Below are positions 26,421-35,498 of a DNA stretch of 41,218 nt, piece by piece (position 1 is the first letter of the stretch; each line of letters opens with the position of its first letter). Under the pieces are notes generated by a model. The model saw only the letters and a list, made by a program, of their open reading frames with translations, was not told the DNA's origin and ran no database searches. The stretch comes from an uncultured Ruminococcus sp. (GTDB taxonomy: Bacteria > Bacillota > Clostridia > Oscillospirales > Acutalibacteraceae): the NCBI GenBank assembly GCA_902802985.1, contig CADCOE010000062.1, forward strand, positions 1 through 41,218, in the 5' to 3' direction. Position numbers and translations under genes: made by a program.

Positions 26421-27500
26421 GTGCAGAAAAAACGTATTGCAGTTATTTTTGGAGGAAAATCATCCGAACATGAAATTTCAAGGATTTCGGCTTCGTATGT
26501 GATCAGCAAAATTCCCACAGACAAATATGAAGTTCTTACTATAGGCATCACCAAAAAAGGAAAGTGGATGCTGTATACCGGCAGCACACAAGCGATTTCT
26601 GATGGCAGCTGGGAAGATGACAAAAATAATAAAACCGCCTTTATTACTCCCGACGCATCCGTTGCCGGTCTTGCCGTTATCACGGAAGGGGGCTGCAAGA
26701 TCATCAAACTGGATGTCATTTTCCCCGTTCTTCATGGCAAAAACGGCGAAGACGGCACCATACAAGGATTGTTTGAACTGTCAGGCATTCCCTATGTAGG
26801 CTGCGGTGTTCTTGCCTCTGCCGACTGTATGGATAAAGTCGTTGCTAATATTATGTTAGAACAATGCGGAATTGATCAGGCAAAATTCACGTGGTTCTAT
26901 TCGAGCGACTATCAAAAATCTCCCGATAAATATATCGAACAGACAGAACAAGCTTTGCTAAAATATCCTGTTTTTGTCAAACCCGCCAATGCAGGTTCTT
27001 CGGTAGGCATCAGCAAGGCATCGAACCGTGAAGAACTGCAAAAAGCCATTGAAACGGCAATGAAAGAGGACAGTAAGATCCTCATAGAAGAAAATATTGT
27101 GGGAAAAGAAGTCGAATGTGCCGTACTGGGCAATGATGATCCTATGGCATCCATTCCGGGAGAAATTGCCCCTGCCAGCGAATTTTACGACTATGACGCC
27201 AAATATAACAACGCTGCTTCGGAGTTGTTTATTCCGGCTCGCATCAGCGACGAGCTGATCTATAAACTAAGAGTGACTGCATTGAAAGCCTACCGTGCTC
27301 TGGGCTGCACAGGACTTTCCCGAGTCGATTTTTTTGTTACCGATGAAGGTCGTGTACTGCTGAATGAAATTAATACCCTTCCCGGCTTTACCTCCATCAG
27401 TATGTATCCCAAATTGATGGCGGCCTGCGACATCGAAGGCACTGACCTAATCGAGCGACTGATAGAATTTGCTTATGAAAGGTCTGAAAAAAATGTCTGA
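26421..27500 (+). CDS. ddl: D-alanine--D-alanine ligase
   Basis: Cytoplasmic ATP-grasp ligase of 359 residues that makes the D-Ala-D-Ala dipeptide for peptidoglycan. Motifs are IAVIFGGKSSEHEIS at the N-terminus, FPVLHGKNGEDGT, KPANAGSSVGISK (ATP-grasp loop), VGKEVECAVLG, RVDFFV and the C-terminal NEINTLPGFTSISMYPKL. The chosen start is GTG at 26421, with AGGAG 11 nt upstream; an in-frame TTG at 26415 is too close to that site. The 3' end overlaps the next gene by 8 bases. Confidence 0.96.
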   Translation: MQKKRIAVIFGGKSSEHEISRISASYVISKIPTDKYEVLTIGITKKGKWMLYTGSTQAISDGSWEDDKNNKTAFITPDASVAGLAVITEGGCKIIKLDVIFPVLHGKNGEDGTIQGLFELSGIPYVGCGVLASADCMDKVVANIMLEQCGIDQAKFTWFYSSDYQKSPDKYIEQTEQALLKYPVFVKPANAGSSVGISKASNREELQKAIETAMKEDSKILIEENIVGKEVECAVLGNDDPMASIPGEIAPASEFYDYDAKYNNAASELFIPARISDELIYKLRVTALKAYRALGCTGLSRVDFFVTDEGRVLLNEINTLPGFTSISMYPKLMAACDIEGTDLIERLIEFAYERSEKNV

Positions 27501-28311
27501 ACAGGCAATCGGCGTTTTCGATTCGGGATTAGGTGGGTTGACAGCGGTCAAAGAGCTGGTCAAAGTTCTTCCACAGGAAAATATTATTTATTTCGGAGAT
27601 ACCGCCCGTGTCCCTTACGGAAACAGAAGCCGTGAAACTATCATTAAATATGCCGAACAGGATGCCGGATTTCTCCTTTCCAAGGGGGTCAAGATGATCA
27701 TTGCTGCCTGCGGCACGGTCAGTTCCAATGCTCTTGAACTGCCCGACACGCTCCCTGTACCGTTTACCGGTGTGATTGTCCCTACCGCTGCGGCGGCTGC
27801 CAATGCCACACGCAATGGCAGGATAGGTGTGATCGGCACCTCCGCTACCATCAACAGCGGTGCTTACAAAAACGAAATACTGGCTCGCAATAACAGAATA
27901 AAGGTATATCAACAGGATTGCCCACTGTTTGTATCGCTGGTGGAAAGCGGATTTATTTCCGAAAAAGATGAAATCGTCCGACTGGTAGTAGAACGATACC
28001 TTTGCGATATGAAAAAAGAAAAAATTGATACGCTGATTATGGGCTGTACCCATTTTCCGATCATCGCTAAAGCCATTTCCGATTATCTGGGGGATAACGT
28101 CACCCTGATTGATTCGGGAAGAGAAACAGCACTCTATGCCGCTCACCTTCTGAGTAAAAACAACCTGCTGAATACTGCCAATAAAATAGGAAGCTGTCGT
28201 TATTACGTCAGCGATACCGTGGAAAGCTTTGAAAAAACAGCAGAGATCTTCCTTGACAAAAGCGTCGAGGGTAAGGTTTCACACATTAGTATTGAACAGG
28301 TCGCACTCTGA
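27493..28311 (+). CDS. murI: Glutamate racemase
   Basis: Interconverts L- and D-glutamate for the peptidoglycan stem peptide; 272 residues. The active-site cysteines sit in AACGTVSSNAL and MGCTHFPI, with FDSGLGGLTAV and GDTARVPYGNRS near the N-terminus. The first motif has Gly where many racemases have Asn (ACNT). The chosen ATG (27493) lies inside the end of ddl, with GAAAGG 10 nt before it; upstream in-frame codons only extend over ddl sequence. Pairing with ddl puts D-Glu and D-Ala supply in one transcript. Confidence 0.95.
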   Translation: MSEQAIGVFDSGLGGLTAVKELVKVLPQENIIYFGDTARVPYGNRSRETIIKYAEQDAGFLLSKGVKMIIAACGTVSSNALELPDTLPVPFTGVIVPTAAAAANATRNGRIGVIGTSATINSGAYKNEILARNNRIKVYQQDCPLFVSLVESGFISEKDEIVRLVVERYLCDMKKEKIDTLIMGCTHFPIIAKAISDYLGDNVTLIDSGRETALYAAHLLSKNNLLNTANKIGSCRYYVSDTVESFEKTAEIFLDKSVEGKVSHISIEQVAL

Positions 28312-28343
28312 ACAGCTGCGGCAGGAAAGGATTTTTAATAATT

Positions 28344-28808
28344 ATGGAAGAAAACTACATTCTGTCCGTTCTCGGCAAGCAGTTTGTCAACGGCGAGTCA
28401 GACAAAGTGGAGCTTAAAACAACAGCAGCTTATGTTATGAAAAATGGCAGGCGATATATTACCTATAATGAATACGATGCCCAAAATCCAAACCGCCGGT
28501 ACCGAACCACTGTTAAGGTGGACGAAAATAATATTGTCACCGTAATCAAAGGCGGCGAGGAAAGTCACAAACTGATTTTGGAAAAAGGCGTCCGTCACAA
28601 ATGTGAATATGTAACGAGTTTTGGCATCATCACTCTCGGCGTTTATACCGAAATGGTCAAAAATACATTGAACGATAACGGCGGTGAGCTGGAAGTACGA
28701 TATACCATCGACATACAGTCCGAACTTGCCAGTCAAAATGAACTGATCTTAAAAATTGAGGAGGCAACCAATTATGTCAACAGCGGCACAAACAGTCAGC
28801 AGTCTTAA
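28344..28808 (+). CDS. DUF1934 (YwiB-like) beta-barrel protein
   Basis: Small cytoplasmic protein of 154 residues in the DUF1934/YwiB family, predicted to form a calycin-like beta barrel. Function unknown. Alternating beta strands run through the middle (RRYITYNEYDA, RRYRTTVKVDEN), and the C-terminal part has the family-like GELEVRYTIDI stretch. Its 3' end overlaps the argS start by 35 bases; ywiB is also next to argS in Bacillus, supporting the family call and suggesting an old linkage. Confidence 0.85.
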   Translation: MEENYILSVLGKQFVNGESDKVELKTTAAYVMKNGRRYITYNEYDAQNPNRRYRTTVKVDENNIVTVIKGGEESHKLILEKGVRHKCEYVTSFGIITLGVYTEMVKNTLNDNGGELEVRYTIDIQSELASQNELILKIEEATNYVNSGTNSQQS

Positions 28809-30459
28809 AAAAGCAATTAATGATGCTGTCGCAAAAGCCATTTCCGAAGGTTCTCTGTCCTCGGCAGAAATGCCCGATTTTACCGTTGAAATTCCTGCTG
28901 ATCGCTCTCACGGCGATCTTGCCACTAATGCAGCGATGGTATCGGCAAAGGTATTTCGCCTTGCACCAAGAAAAATTGCCGAGATCATCACCCAAAACAT
29001 CTGTCTGGACGGCACAAAGCTTTCACGTTTTGAAATTGCCGGTCCCGGTTTCATCAACTTTTTCTTTGACAGATCTTATTATGCGTCTGTGTTGGAGGAA
29101 ATCAAAACACAAGGAGAAAATTACGGACGTTCCGACTTTGGTCAGGGTAAAAAAATATTGGTAGAATTTGTCTCCGCTAACCCGACAGGTCCGATGCACG
29201 TTGGCAATGCAAGAGGCGGTGCCATTGGTGACTCACTGGCAAGCGTACTCGATGTTGCCGGCTATGAAGTAGCAAGAGAATTTTACGTGAACGATGCCGG
29301 CAATCAGATCGAAAAATTCGCCACTTCACTGGAAGTCAGATATTTACAGCTTTATAAAGAAGGCGTAGAACTTCCTGAGGATGCCTATAAAGGTCAGGAT
29401 ATTATTGACCATGCCAAAAATTTTGCAGAAATCAACGGCGACAAATATGTTGATACTTCCTCCGAAGAAAGAAGAAAAGCATTGGTCGATTATGCCCTTC
29501 CTCTCAATATTGCCGGATTGGAACGTGACCTGCTGAAATACCGCATCCGCTATGATCGTTGGTTCAGAGAAAGTACCCTGCACAACAGCGGTGCTGTTAA
29601 AAAAATCGTCGAGCTTCTCAAAGAAAAGGGTCATACCTATGAACTGGAGGGAGCTACGTGGTTTAAAGCAACTGAATTTGGTGCCGATAAAGACTTCGTG
29701 CTGGTTCGTTCCAATGGTATCCCCACTTACGTAGTACCGGACATCGCCTATCACTATGACAAACTCGTCACAAGAGGATATGACAAAGCGATCGATGTAC
29801 TGGGTGCCGATCACCATGGCTATGTGCCCCGTCTGAAAGCAGCTTTGACTGCACTTGGCGTGGATGCGTCAAGACTGGATGTTGTTTTGATGCAGATGGT
29901 ACGTTTGATGAGCAACGGTGAAGTTATCAAAATTTCCAAAAGAAGCGGCAAAGCAATTACACTGGTAACTCTTCTGGATGAGATCCCCATCGATGCCGCA
30001 CGTTTCTTTTTCAATCTGCGTGAAGCCAACAGCCATTTTGAGTTTGATCTGGATCTGGCCATCGAACAGTCTTCTCAAAATCCTGTTTATTATGTTCAAT
30101 ATGCTCACGCCAGAATTTGCAACATTCTTAAAAACCTCAGGGAGGACGGCATTGAGGCACGTAACTGCACCGATACCGATTATGAGCTTTTGACCGCTGC
30201 CGAAGAAATCGAACTGATCAATAAGCTCGCTGCCTACAGCGACGAGATCATTGCTGCTGCCAAAGACTATGATCCGTCCAGAATTACACGTTATCTCTAC
30301 GATACGGCAACGTTGTTCCATAAGTTCTATAACGCCTGCCGTGTCAAAAATGACAACGAGAGCTTAATGCAGGCACGTCTGGCACTTTGTCTTGCCACCA
30401 GAACGGTCATTGCCAATGTTCTGCATATGTTCAAAATCGAAGCTCCCGAGTCAATGTAA
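28774..30459 (+). CDS. argS: Arginyl-tRNA synthetase
   Basis: Class I aminoacyl-tRNA synthetase of 561 residues that charges tRNA-Arg. An N-terminal additional domain is followed by the catalytic domain with ANPTGPMHVGNARGG (HIGH-type motif HVGN) and KISKRSGKAITL in the KMSKS position. The C-terminal DALR anticodon-binding domain ends in APESM. The ATG at 28774 has GAGGAGG 9 nt upstream; a more upstream start at 28756 would precede that site. It begins inside the DUF1934 gene. Confidence 0.97.
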   Translation: MSTAAQTVSSLKKAINDAVAKAISEGSLSSAEMPDFTVEIPADRSHGDLATNAAMVSAKVFRLAPRKIAEIITQNICLDGTKLSRFEIAGPGFINFFFDRSYYASVLEEIKTQGENYGRSDFGQGKKILVEFVSANPTGPMHVGNARGGAIGDSLASVLDVAGYEVAREFYVNDAGNQIEKFATSLEVRYLQLYKEGVELPEDAYKGQDIIDHAKNFAEINGDKYVDTSSEERRKALVDYALPLNIAGLERDLLKYRIRYDRWFRESTLHNSGAVKKIVELLKEKGHTYELEGATWFKATEFGADKDFVLVRSNGIPTYVVPDIAYHYDKLVTRGYDKAIDVLGADHHGYVPRLKAALTALGVDASRLDVVLMQMVRLMSNGEVIKISKRSGKAITLVTLLDEIPIDAARFFFNLREANSHFEFDLDLAIEQSSQNPVYYVQYAHARICNILKNLREDGIEARNCTDTDYELLTAAEEIELINKLAAYSDEIIAAAKDYDPSRITRYLYDTATLFHKFYNACRVKNDNESLMQARLALCLATRTVIANVLHMFKIEAPESM

Positions 30460-30475
30460 GGAGAATGAGCAAAAA

Positions 30476-31651
30476 ATGAGTTTTTTGTTCCGACTGCCTC
30501 TGCTGTGTGACGGAATAGCTGATTGTGACTGTCTTGTCACGGCAGATAACGAGTATCAATGCAGTGAAACAGTGATCATTGACCATCCTGATATACTGAC
30601 AAAAGCTAAATCTCAAGCTATTGCTAACGGTGCGGATGCTGTTTTTTCTCCCACAGGCGGCGTGACTCACGATCGTTTGGAGGAATACGGACTAGATGAG
30701 GAATTTTCACATTACATCACTTTTCTCACGCAGGTCACCAAAAAAACAGCAGGAACCGATGTTTTGACAGGCGGTGTACTGATGCCCACTAAATTGTTTA
30801 AACCGCCTTACACCAAAAATATTTTTGAGGACGCTTATTTTGCCTATCTTGAAAAAATGACGCTGCTGAAATCATCAGATGTAGATTTCGTGATGCTGAA
30901 AAACCAAAACAATCTATGGGATATGAGAGCAGGCGTGCTGGCGGCAAAATCACTCAATCTTCCTGTTTTTGTTACAATGAATGTAGATGCCGACGGAAAA
31001 AATCCCAATGGTACAGACTGCACAGCGGCTCTTATCACACTGCAGTCCATTGGGGCGGATGCTTTCGGTATCGATTGCTCCGACGGCATTACGGCTGAAA
31101 TCCTACTGCTGCAAAAAATATTTCCTCACGCAGAAATTCCACTCATTGCTGTAATGGATACAAGAACAGCCGATAAAGACCGGCTTTTGTGTCTTGCCCA
31201 AAGCGGGGCTTCGGTGTTTATTGATAAAGCGTGTCAATATGACAAGGAAAAGGCGGCGATTTTCAAGCAAACACCTTCTGCCTTTGATCCGAATACCGAA
31301 AAGGACAGTTATGCCGCTGCTGTTGAATGTGAAGCATTCTTTTTGCCCGACAATCCGGAATTATCCGAACCAATGGACTGCTCCTACGGAATGACAGATG
31401 ACATTATTAATATGGACGATGAAACCATTGATGCCGTTTACATCAACCTGTATTCCACAGATGATGCAGCAATGCTGTCAGAAAATGCTTCTATGTCACG
31501 GCTTCCTTTCCTCATTCACACCAACAACAGCGTTACACTGGAAGCTGCACTTCGCTATTATCAAGGCAGACTTCTTGTGGACTCACGATGTGATATAAAC
31601 GAAAACGAACTTAACGCACTTGTCAAAAAATACGGAGCAATCCTATACTAA
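30476..31651 (+). CDS. Degenerate homocysteine S-methyltransferase-like protein
   Basis: Protein of 391 residues. Residues about 95-260 resemble the homocysteine S-methyltransferase barrel: GGVLMPTKLF, SDVDFVMLKNQNNLWDMRAG (usual ET replaced by KN), then GADAFGIDCSDG with the first zinc Cys. The essential GGCCGTTP motif is missing; the matching place reads VFIDKACQYD. The last 130 residues are acidic and unrecognised. It is therefore probably not a zinc-dependent methyltransferase. AAGGAG lies 12 nt before the ATG. It follows argS by 16 nt and precedes a small membrane protein by 17 nt. The family call is tentative. Confidence 0.7.
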   Translation: MSFLFRLPLLCDGIADCDCLVTADNEYQCSETVIIDHPDILTKAKSQAIANGADAVFSPTGGVTHDRLEEYGLDEEFSHYITFLTQVTKKTAGTDVLTGGVLMPTKLFKPPYTKNIFEDAYFAYLEKMTLLKSSDVDFVMLKNQNNLWDMRAGVLAAKSLNLPVFVTMNVDADGKNPNGTDCTAALITLQSIGADAFGIDCSDGITAEILLLQKIFPHAEIPLIAVMDTRTADKDRLLCLAQSGASVFIDKACQYDKEKAAIFKQTPSAFDPNTEKDSYAAAVECEAFFLPDNPELSEPMDCSYGMTDDIINMDDETIDAVYINLYSTDDAAMLSENASMSRLPFLIHTNNSVTLEAALRYYQGRLLVDSRCDINENELNALVKKYGAILY

Positions 31652-31668
31652 AAAGGAGGAAATATCCT

Positions 31669-31944
31669 ATGTTCAAAAACAAGCCGTTTCTTACTGCCGC
31701 TCTGCTATTTGGCGGCGTCGGATTATTGATTCTTATTCTTGCAACCCTTTCTTCCTTAGGACATACCGATGTAGTAACGAGATTTATCATTAAACTGTTC
31801 CATATGAAGCGTGGATCTTTTACCGTTGATAATCTTGCCGAACTGGGGGCTATTTGTGCCATCCCTTCCTTCATCTTTGCCTACAAATCATTCTGTGACA
31901 CAGAAGATGAGGAACCCACTGTCGAAACATACACCCAGGAATGA
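31669..31944 (+). CDS. Small two-helix membrane protein
   Basis: A 91-residue protein that I do not recognise. It has a strong N-terminal membrane helix (about 8-28), an amphipathic stretch, a second hydrophobic segment (about 57-70), and an acidic C-terminus (CDTEDEEPTVET). AAAAGGAGG lies 8-9 nt before the ATG, one of the best ribosome sites here. Last gene before the large terminator at 31958-32003, so it probably ends the ddl operon. Confidence 0.8.
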   Translation: MFKNKPFLTAALLFGGVGLLILILATLSSLGHTDVVTRFIIKLFHMKRGSFTVDNLAELGAICAIPSFIFAYKSFCDTEDEEPTVETYTQE

Positions 31945-31957
31945 CCGTAAGTTAATC

Positions 31958-32003
31958 GACAAAAATTCCCCGACAAATATCATTTTGTCGGGGAATTTTT
32001 GTC
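31958..32003. terminator. Bidirectional terminator between ddl operon and pullulanase
   Basis: A perfect 20-bp inverted repeat (GACAAAAATTCCCCGACAAA and its complement) around a 6-base loop, with the A/T-rich outer arms giving a T-run on both strands. Serves the plus operon and possibly the minus pullulanase gene. Confidence 0.92.
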
Positions 32004-32033
32004 AAATATCTGTCATTTAGCAACGCAACGAAC

Positions 32034-32079
32034 AAACGGTCTGCCTCCGTAATGTACTCATTGCGGAAACAGATCGTTT
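32034..32079 (-). terminator. Possible terminator of the pullulanase gene
   Basis: Imperfect hairpin (AAACGATCTG with CAGACCGTTT, and an inner CCG-CGG segment) 16 nt after the pullulanase stop. Only a weak T tract follows; the 31958 hairpin may be the main terminator. Confidence 0.5.
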
Positions 32080-32094
32080 CATCATCATTTTATA

Positions 32095-35000
32095 TTAGAT
32101 CAATCTTCTTTTGCGTTTTCGATAAGATACCACTGCCACACCTGCCGCAATCAGCATTGCCGCTCCCGATATACACAGCCCCAATATAATAGGCATAATC
32201 GGTTTTTCTGTAATAGGTGGATCTCCATAGCTGTAGATAACGTAAATCGGTGCATTCGTATATTTACCGTTGGTGTTGGAGGTTTTCGCTGTCACAGTCA
32301 GACCTTCCACACTGATCTCTGCCGTCGCATACTCAGTACCTGCCTGACCTGTAATCTGCTGTGTTTTAAGCACTTTACCGTTGCTCTGCACGTGGATCAC
32401 ATTAACTGTACCGGCATAGCTGACTGCTCCGTTTTTGATCCACGATTGCTCTTTGACCTTAAATCCCACACTGTTGGAGCCGGAATCGACTTTCTTATCC
32501 ATATCGGTAAACTTAACATATAAGTCGGAAATATTTCCTATATCCTTCACTGTCAGCGTATACCATCCTTCGCCCAGTTCCTTATCGGCATTCATTTCCG
32601 TACCGGGCATTTTTTCGGTATATTCCGACACTTCCTCCTCTTCAGACGGTGTATAAACATAAGCACCCACTTTTTCAAAACCGCCTGCGTTATAATAATG
32701 AAGAACCAAATCGCACTTTTCCTTAGGTTTATAGTAATAGTTTACGGTTACATCATTGCCGCTGATATATCCCACCGCATTGGTCGGAAACATTCCCAGA
32801 TCCACAACCATTCCTTCCACATCACGAATAGATGCCGTATACTGAGCGCCATCCCTGACTCTTTCCGTAATGCTTTCTGCCACTTCCGTATCTCCCGAAC
32901 CCAAAAGGTCACTGCCTTCTTTGAGGAAATTCACGGTAAGCCGGTAAATCTGACCACGAAATTTTTTGTAATAATACGTAACAGTCTTATCGGCTCTGGT
33001 AAAGATACCTTCTGCTTCGCCATCTACTCTATCCATATCATAATCCGTTTCAAGAGCGGCTTCCGGTTCGGCGTGATAGGATTTACCCTCTATTCCCGTC
33101 AGCATTCTGACATCGATCAGTTCATTGCTTTCAGCGTCCTTATATTCTACCTTGACACTGCATCTTTCGGTATGAAGTGCCAGCTTTTCAAAGCTTTCTT
33201 TGTCAGCGAGTATCATAGCGGATTTAGCCGGCACTGTAATCTCGTTGCCGCTGACAGTTCCCAGATTTCTAAGTCCCGCTGATACTTTATCGGCAACGAT
33301 CACCCAATCCTGCGGCAGCTTTTTGCCGTCATTGGCTTTCAGCTTAACCTTTACCTCTTTATTGGTAGAATTGAAAACAACAGCAACGTGGGACCATTCT
33401 TTTCCCATTGTAAGGACATTCTCCAGTGTATAAGCAATCACACCGTCATCCGTATCGGAATATTTTACCAACTTAGCAGAGTCTGTGGTGGCATCCCTAA
33501 ATGGTTTAAAGTTCTTGCGGATCTCGATCAAGCCTGCGTAGTAGGAATTGAGATCGCCATACTTAACCAAGTTATTCCAGTTGATTTGATTAATTTTGGC
33601 AGAGGAAATATAGCTGTTGCCGTCACCATATTTGGTTCTTGCAAACTCCTCTCCTGCCTGCATAAACGAAATTCCCTGAGAGGTCAGTGTAATCGCAGCG
33701 GCAAGCTTATTCATATAAACAAGATCCTCATCACGCTGGTCATAGGACATATCATTTTTAGTAGACATTACCAATTTATCGTAAAGTGTATAGTTATCGT
33801 GAGCCGAAATATAGGTCACTGCTTGTGAAGGCTGTTTAAACGATGTACTTTGTATGGTATTGGCAGTAATGCTGCCCAAAAGATTACCCTTTCCACTGCC
33901 GTTCTGCACAAATCCCTTTTCAACAGCATTAAACACGTGACCTTTGACTGCATCACGAAAAGTATCATTAAATGCACCGATACGATCATCCAACTGTTTC
34001 ATATTCTCTTTGACAGCAGTAGTTTCTTTGGTAGAAATATTACCGCCCGTCCACGGTTCCCCATACATAATAATTTTTTTGCCGTCTTCTACTTTGGTAT
34101 CGAGTGCCTTACGAATTTCATTCATTGTAGTAATATCGTGCACACCCATCAAATCAAACCGAAAACCATCGATATGATATTCGTTTGTCCAATAGAGAAT
34201 CGAGTCGATCATATACTTTCGGTACATCAGGTGATCACTGGCAGTTTCGTTGCCGCAGCCCGAACCGTCGCTGTAGCTGCCATCCGATTTCAAGCGATAA
34301 TAATAGCCCGGAACGGTATTTTCAAACCAGCTTCCCTCTGCCGTATAGGTATGGTTATAGACCACGTCCATAATAACACCGATATTGGCATTATGCAGTG
34401 CCTGTATCATCTGTTTAAATTCATTGATACGCACACTTCCTTTGTAGGGATCTGTCGAATAAGACCCTTCCGGTACATTATAGTTTTTGGGGTCATATCC
34501 CCAGTTAAACTGGTCAGACTCGGTATCTCTCTCATCAACAGTGGCATAGTCATACACCGGCATCAACTGAACGTGAGTAACGCCCAGACTCTTGAGATAA
34601 TCAATGCAAGTAGGAATTTTTCCTTCTCCGTTCAAAGTGGTGCCTGTTTCGGTAAAGGCAAGATATTTTCCTTTGTGTTTTGCAGAAATACCCGATACTT
34701 CACCGCTGGAAAAATCCTTAATGTGTACTTCCCACACTACGGCATCCGTAGGATCATCACATAACACGTGTCTGTCCCTGTCCCAGTTAACAGGATCGGT
34801 CTCATCCAAATCAACTACCATACTTCTGTTACCGTTAACCCCAGCCGCTTTGGCATATATATCAGCTGTTTCCTTGGTTACACCGTCAACAGTTACAAGG
34901 TAAGTATAAAACTCATTTTTATGATCTCCCTCCAAGACAATGCTCCAGACACCCTTATCATTTTTTTTCATTGTTTTGGTAGTAATTTCCTGTGCATCCT

Positions 35001-35262
35001 TTTCCTCGGAGCTGCCCGTGGTATAAAGTCTTACCGCAACTCTCGATGCAGTAGGTGCCCATACTTTAAATATGGTTGCTTTTTTGCTGTAGGTAGCTCC
35101 CAAATCGTTTCCGTCATATGCTTTAGCATCCAGTTCATGTGCATAACTGGTCTTAGAAGACGACGTACTTTTCGTTTCTGCCGCATTTCCCATTATAGTA
35201 CTTCCTCCTATTATCGTAGTAATTGCAAGAATACAGCTGAATAATTTTTTTAGTTTCAGCAA
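32095..35262 (-). CDS. Surface type I pullulanase with MucBP and starch-binding modules
   Basis: Extracellular debranching enzyme of 1055 residues that hydrolyses alpha-1,6 bonds of pullulan and amylopectin. A signal peptide (1-27) is followed by a CBM48-type domain (about 55-155) and the GH13_14 barrel with FNWGYDP (252-258, diagnostic of type I pullulanase), Asp299/His304, nucleophile Asp370 in DGFRFD, Glu402 in YGEPW, and His488-Asp489. The C-terminal part has two MucBP-like repeats (about 702-767 and 773-845), a CBM25/26-like module (about 851-943), a third MucBP-like segment (951-1012), a membrane helix (1022-1046) and RKRKRR. The start is TTG at 35262 with GGAGGG 6 nt upstream. No dockerin. 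Single-gene unit. Confidence 0.95.
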   Translation of the reverse strand: MLKLKKLFSCILAITTIIGGSTIMGNAAETKSTSSSKTSYAHELDAKAYDGNDLGATYSKKATIFKVWAPTASRVAVRLYTTGSSEEKDAQEITTKTMKKNDKGVWSIVLEGDHKNEFYTYLVTVDGVTKETADIYAKAAGVNGNRSMVVDLDETDPVNWDRDRHVLCDDPTDAVVWEVHIKDFSSGEVSGISAKHKGKYLAFTETGTTLNGEGKIPTCIDYLKSLGVTHVQLMPVYDYATVDERDTESDQFNWGYDPKNYNVPEGSYSTDPYKGSVRINEFKQMIQALHNANIGVIMDVVYNHTYTAEGSWFENTVPGYYYRLKSDGSYSDGSGCGNETASDHLMYRKYMIDSILYWTNEYHIDGFRFDLMGVHDITTMNEIRKALDTKVEDGKKIIMYGEPWTGGNISTKETTAVKENMKQLDDRIGAFNDTFRDAVKGHVFNAVEKGFVQNGSGKGNLLGSITANTIQSTSFKQPSQAVTYISAHDNYTLYDKLVMSTKNDMSYDQRDEDLVYMNKLAAAITLTSQGISFMQAGEEFARTKYGDGNSYISSAKINQINWNNLVKYGDLNSYYAGLIEIRKNFKPFRDATTDSAKLVKYSDTDDGVIAYTLENVLTMGKEWSHVAVVFNSTNKEVKVKLKANDGKKLPQDWVIVADKVSAGLRNLGTVSGNEITVPAKSAMILADKESFEKLALHTERCSVKVEYKDAESNELIDVRMLTGIEGKSYHAEPEAALETDYDMDRVDGEAEGIFTRADKTVTYYYKKFRGQIYRLTVNFLKEGSDLLGSGDTEVAESITERVRDGAQYTASIRDVEGMVVDLGMFPTNAVGYISGNDVTVNYYYKPKEKCDLVLHYYNAGGFEKVGAYVYTPSEEEEVSEYTEKMPGTEMNADKELGEGWYTLTVKDIGNISDLYVKFTDMDKKVDSGSNSVGFKVKEQSWIKNGAVSYAGTVNVIHVQSNGKVLKTQQITGQAGTEYATAEISVEGLTVTAKTSNTNGKYTNAPIYVIYSYGDPPITEKPIMPIILGLCISGAAMLIAAGVAVVSYRKRKRRLI

Positions 35263-35294
35263 GACTATCCCTCCGGCAACTTAAATTATTTCTG

Positions 35295-35325
35295 ACAGCA
35301 GCGTCAATCGTAAAACGGCTGCTGT
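35295..35325 (-). promoter_or_regulatory. Hairpin in the pullulanase leader
   Basis: Perfect 8-bp stem ACAGCAGC/GCTGCTGT with a 15-base loop, between the predicted transcription start and the ribosome site. It could stabilise the leader or bind a regulator. Confidence 0.35.
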
Positions 35326-35344
35326 GTTTTGTGACAAAACGCTT

Positions 35345-35388
35345 TATGATAGAAAAACACATAAAGCTCTATGATAGATTTTATCATA
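35345..35388. promoter_or_regulatory. TATGATA repeat cluster, probable operator of pullulanase
   Basis: TATGATAGA occurs twice in direct orientation (35345-35353 and 35370-35378), and the inverted copy TATCATA lies at 35382-35388. The inverted pair overlaps the predicted -10 box, the arrangement expected of a repressor site. Confidence 0.45.
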
Positions 35389-35407
35389 TTGGAGGGTATT
35401 TTTACAA
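35378..35407 (-). promoter_or_regulatory. Promoter of the pullulanase gene
   Basis: TTGTAA (35402-35407), 18-nt spacer, TAAAAT (35378-35383) on the minus strand, giving a leader of about 110 nt. Confidence 0.5.
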
Positions 35408-35453
35408 TAGTTTCCTTAAATAATTTTCGTTTTTTGATATATTCATCTAAAAT

Positions 35454-35486
35454 AGCGGTCGAATGTTTTTATCACACTCGACCGCT
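35454..35486 (-). terminator. Terminator of the AI-2E family gene
   Basis: A perfect 9-bp stem (AGCGGTCGA with TCGACCGCT) around a 15-base loop, followed on the minus strand by ATTTTA. It lies 12 nt after the stop. Confidence 0.7.
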
Positions 35487-35498
35487 GCAATCGGAAAA

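Noticed and set aside
33850..34764. 304-residue plus-strand frame
   Set aside because: Antisense to the pullulanase catalytic barrel, whose motifs are complete; no promoter or ribosome site.
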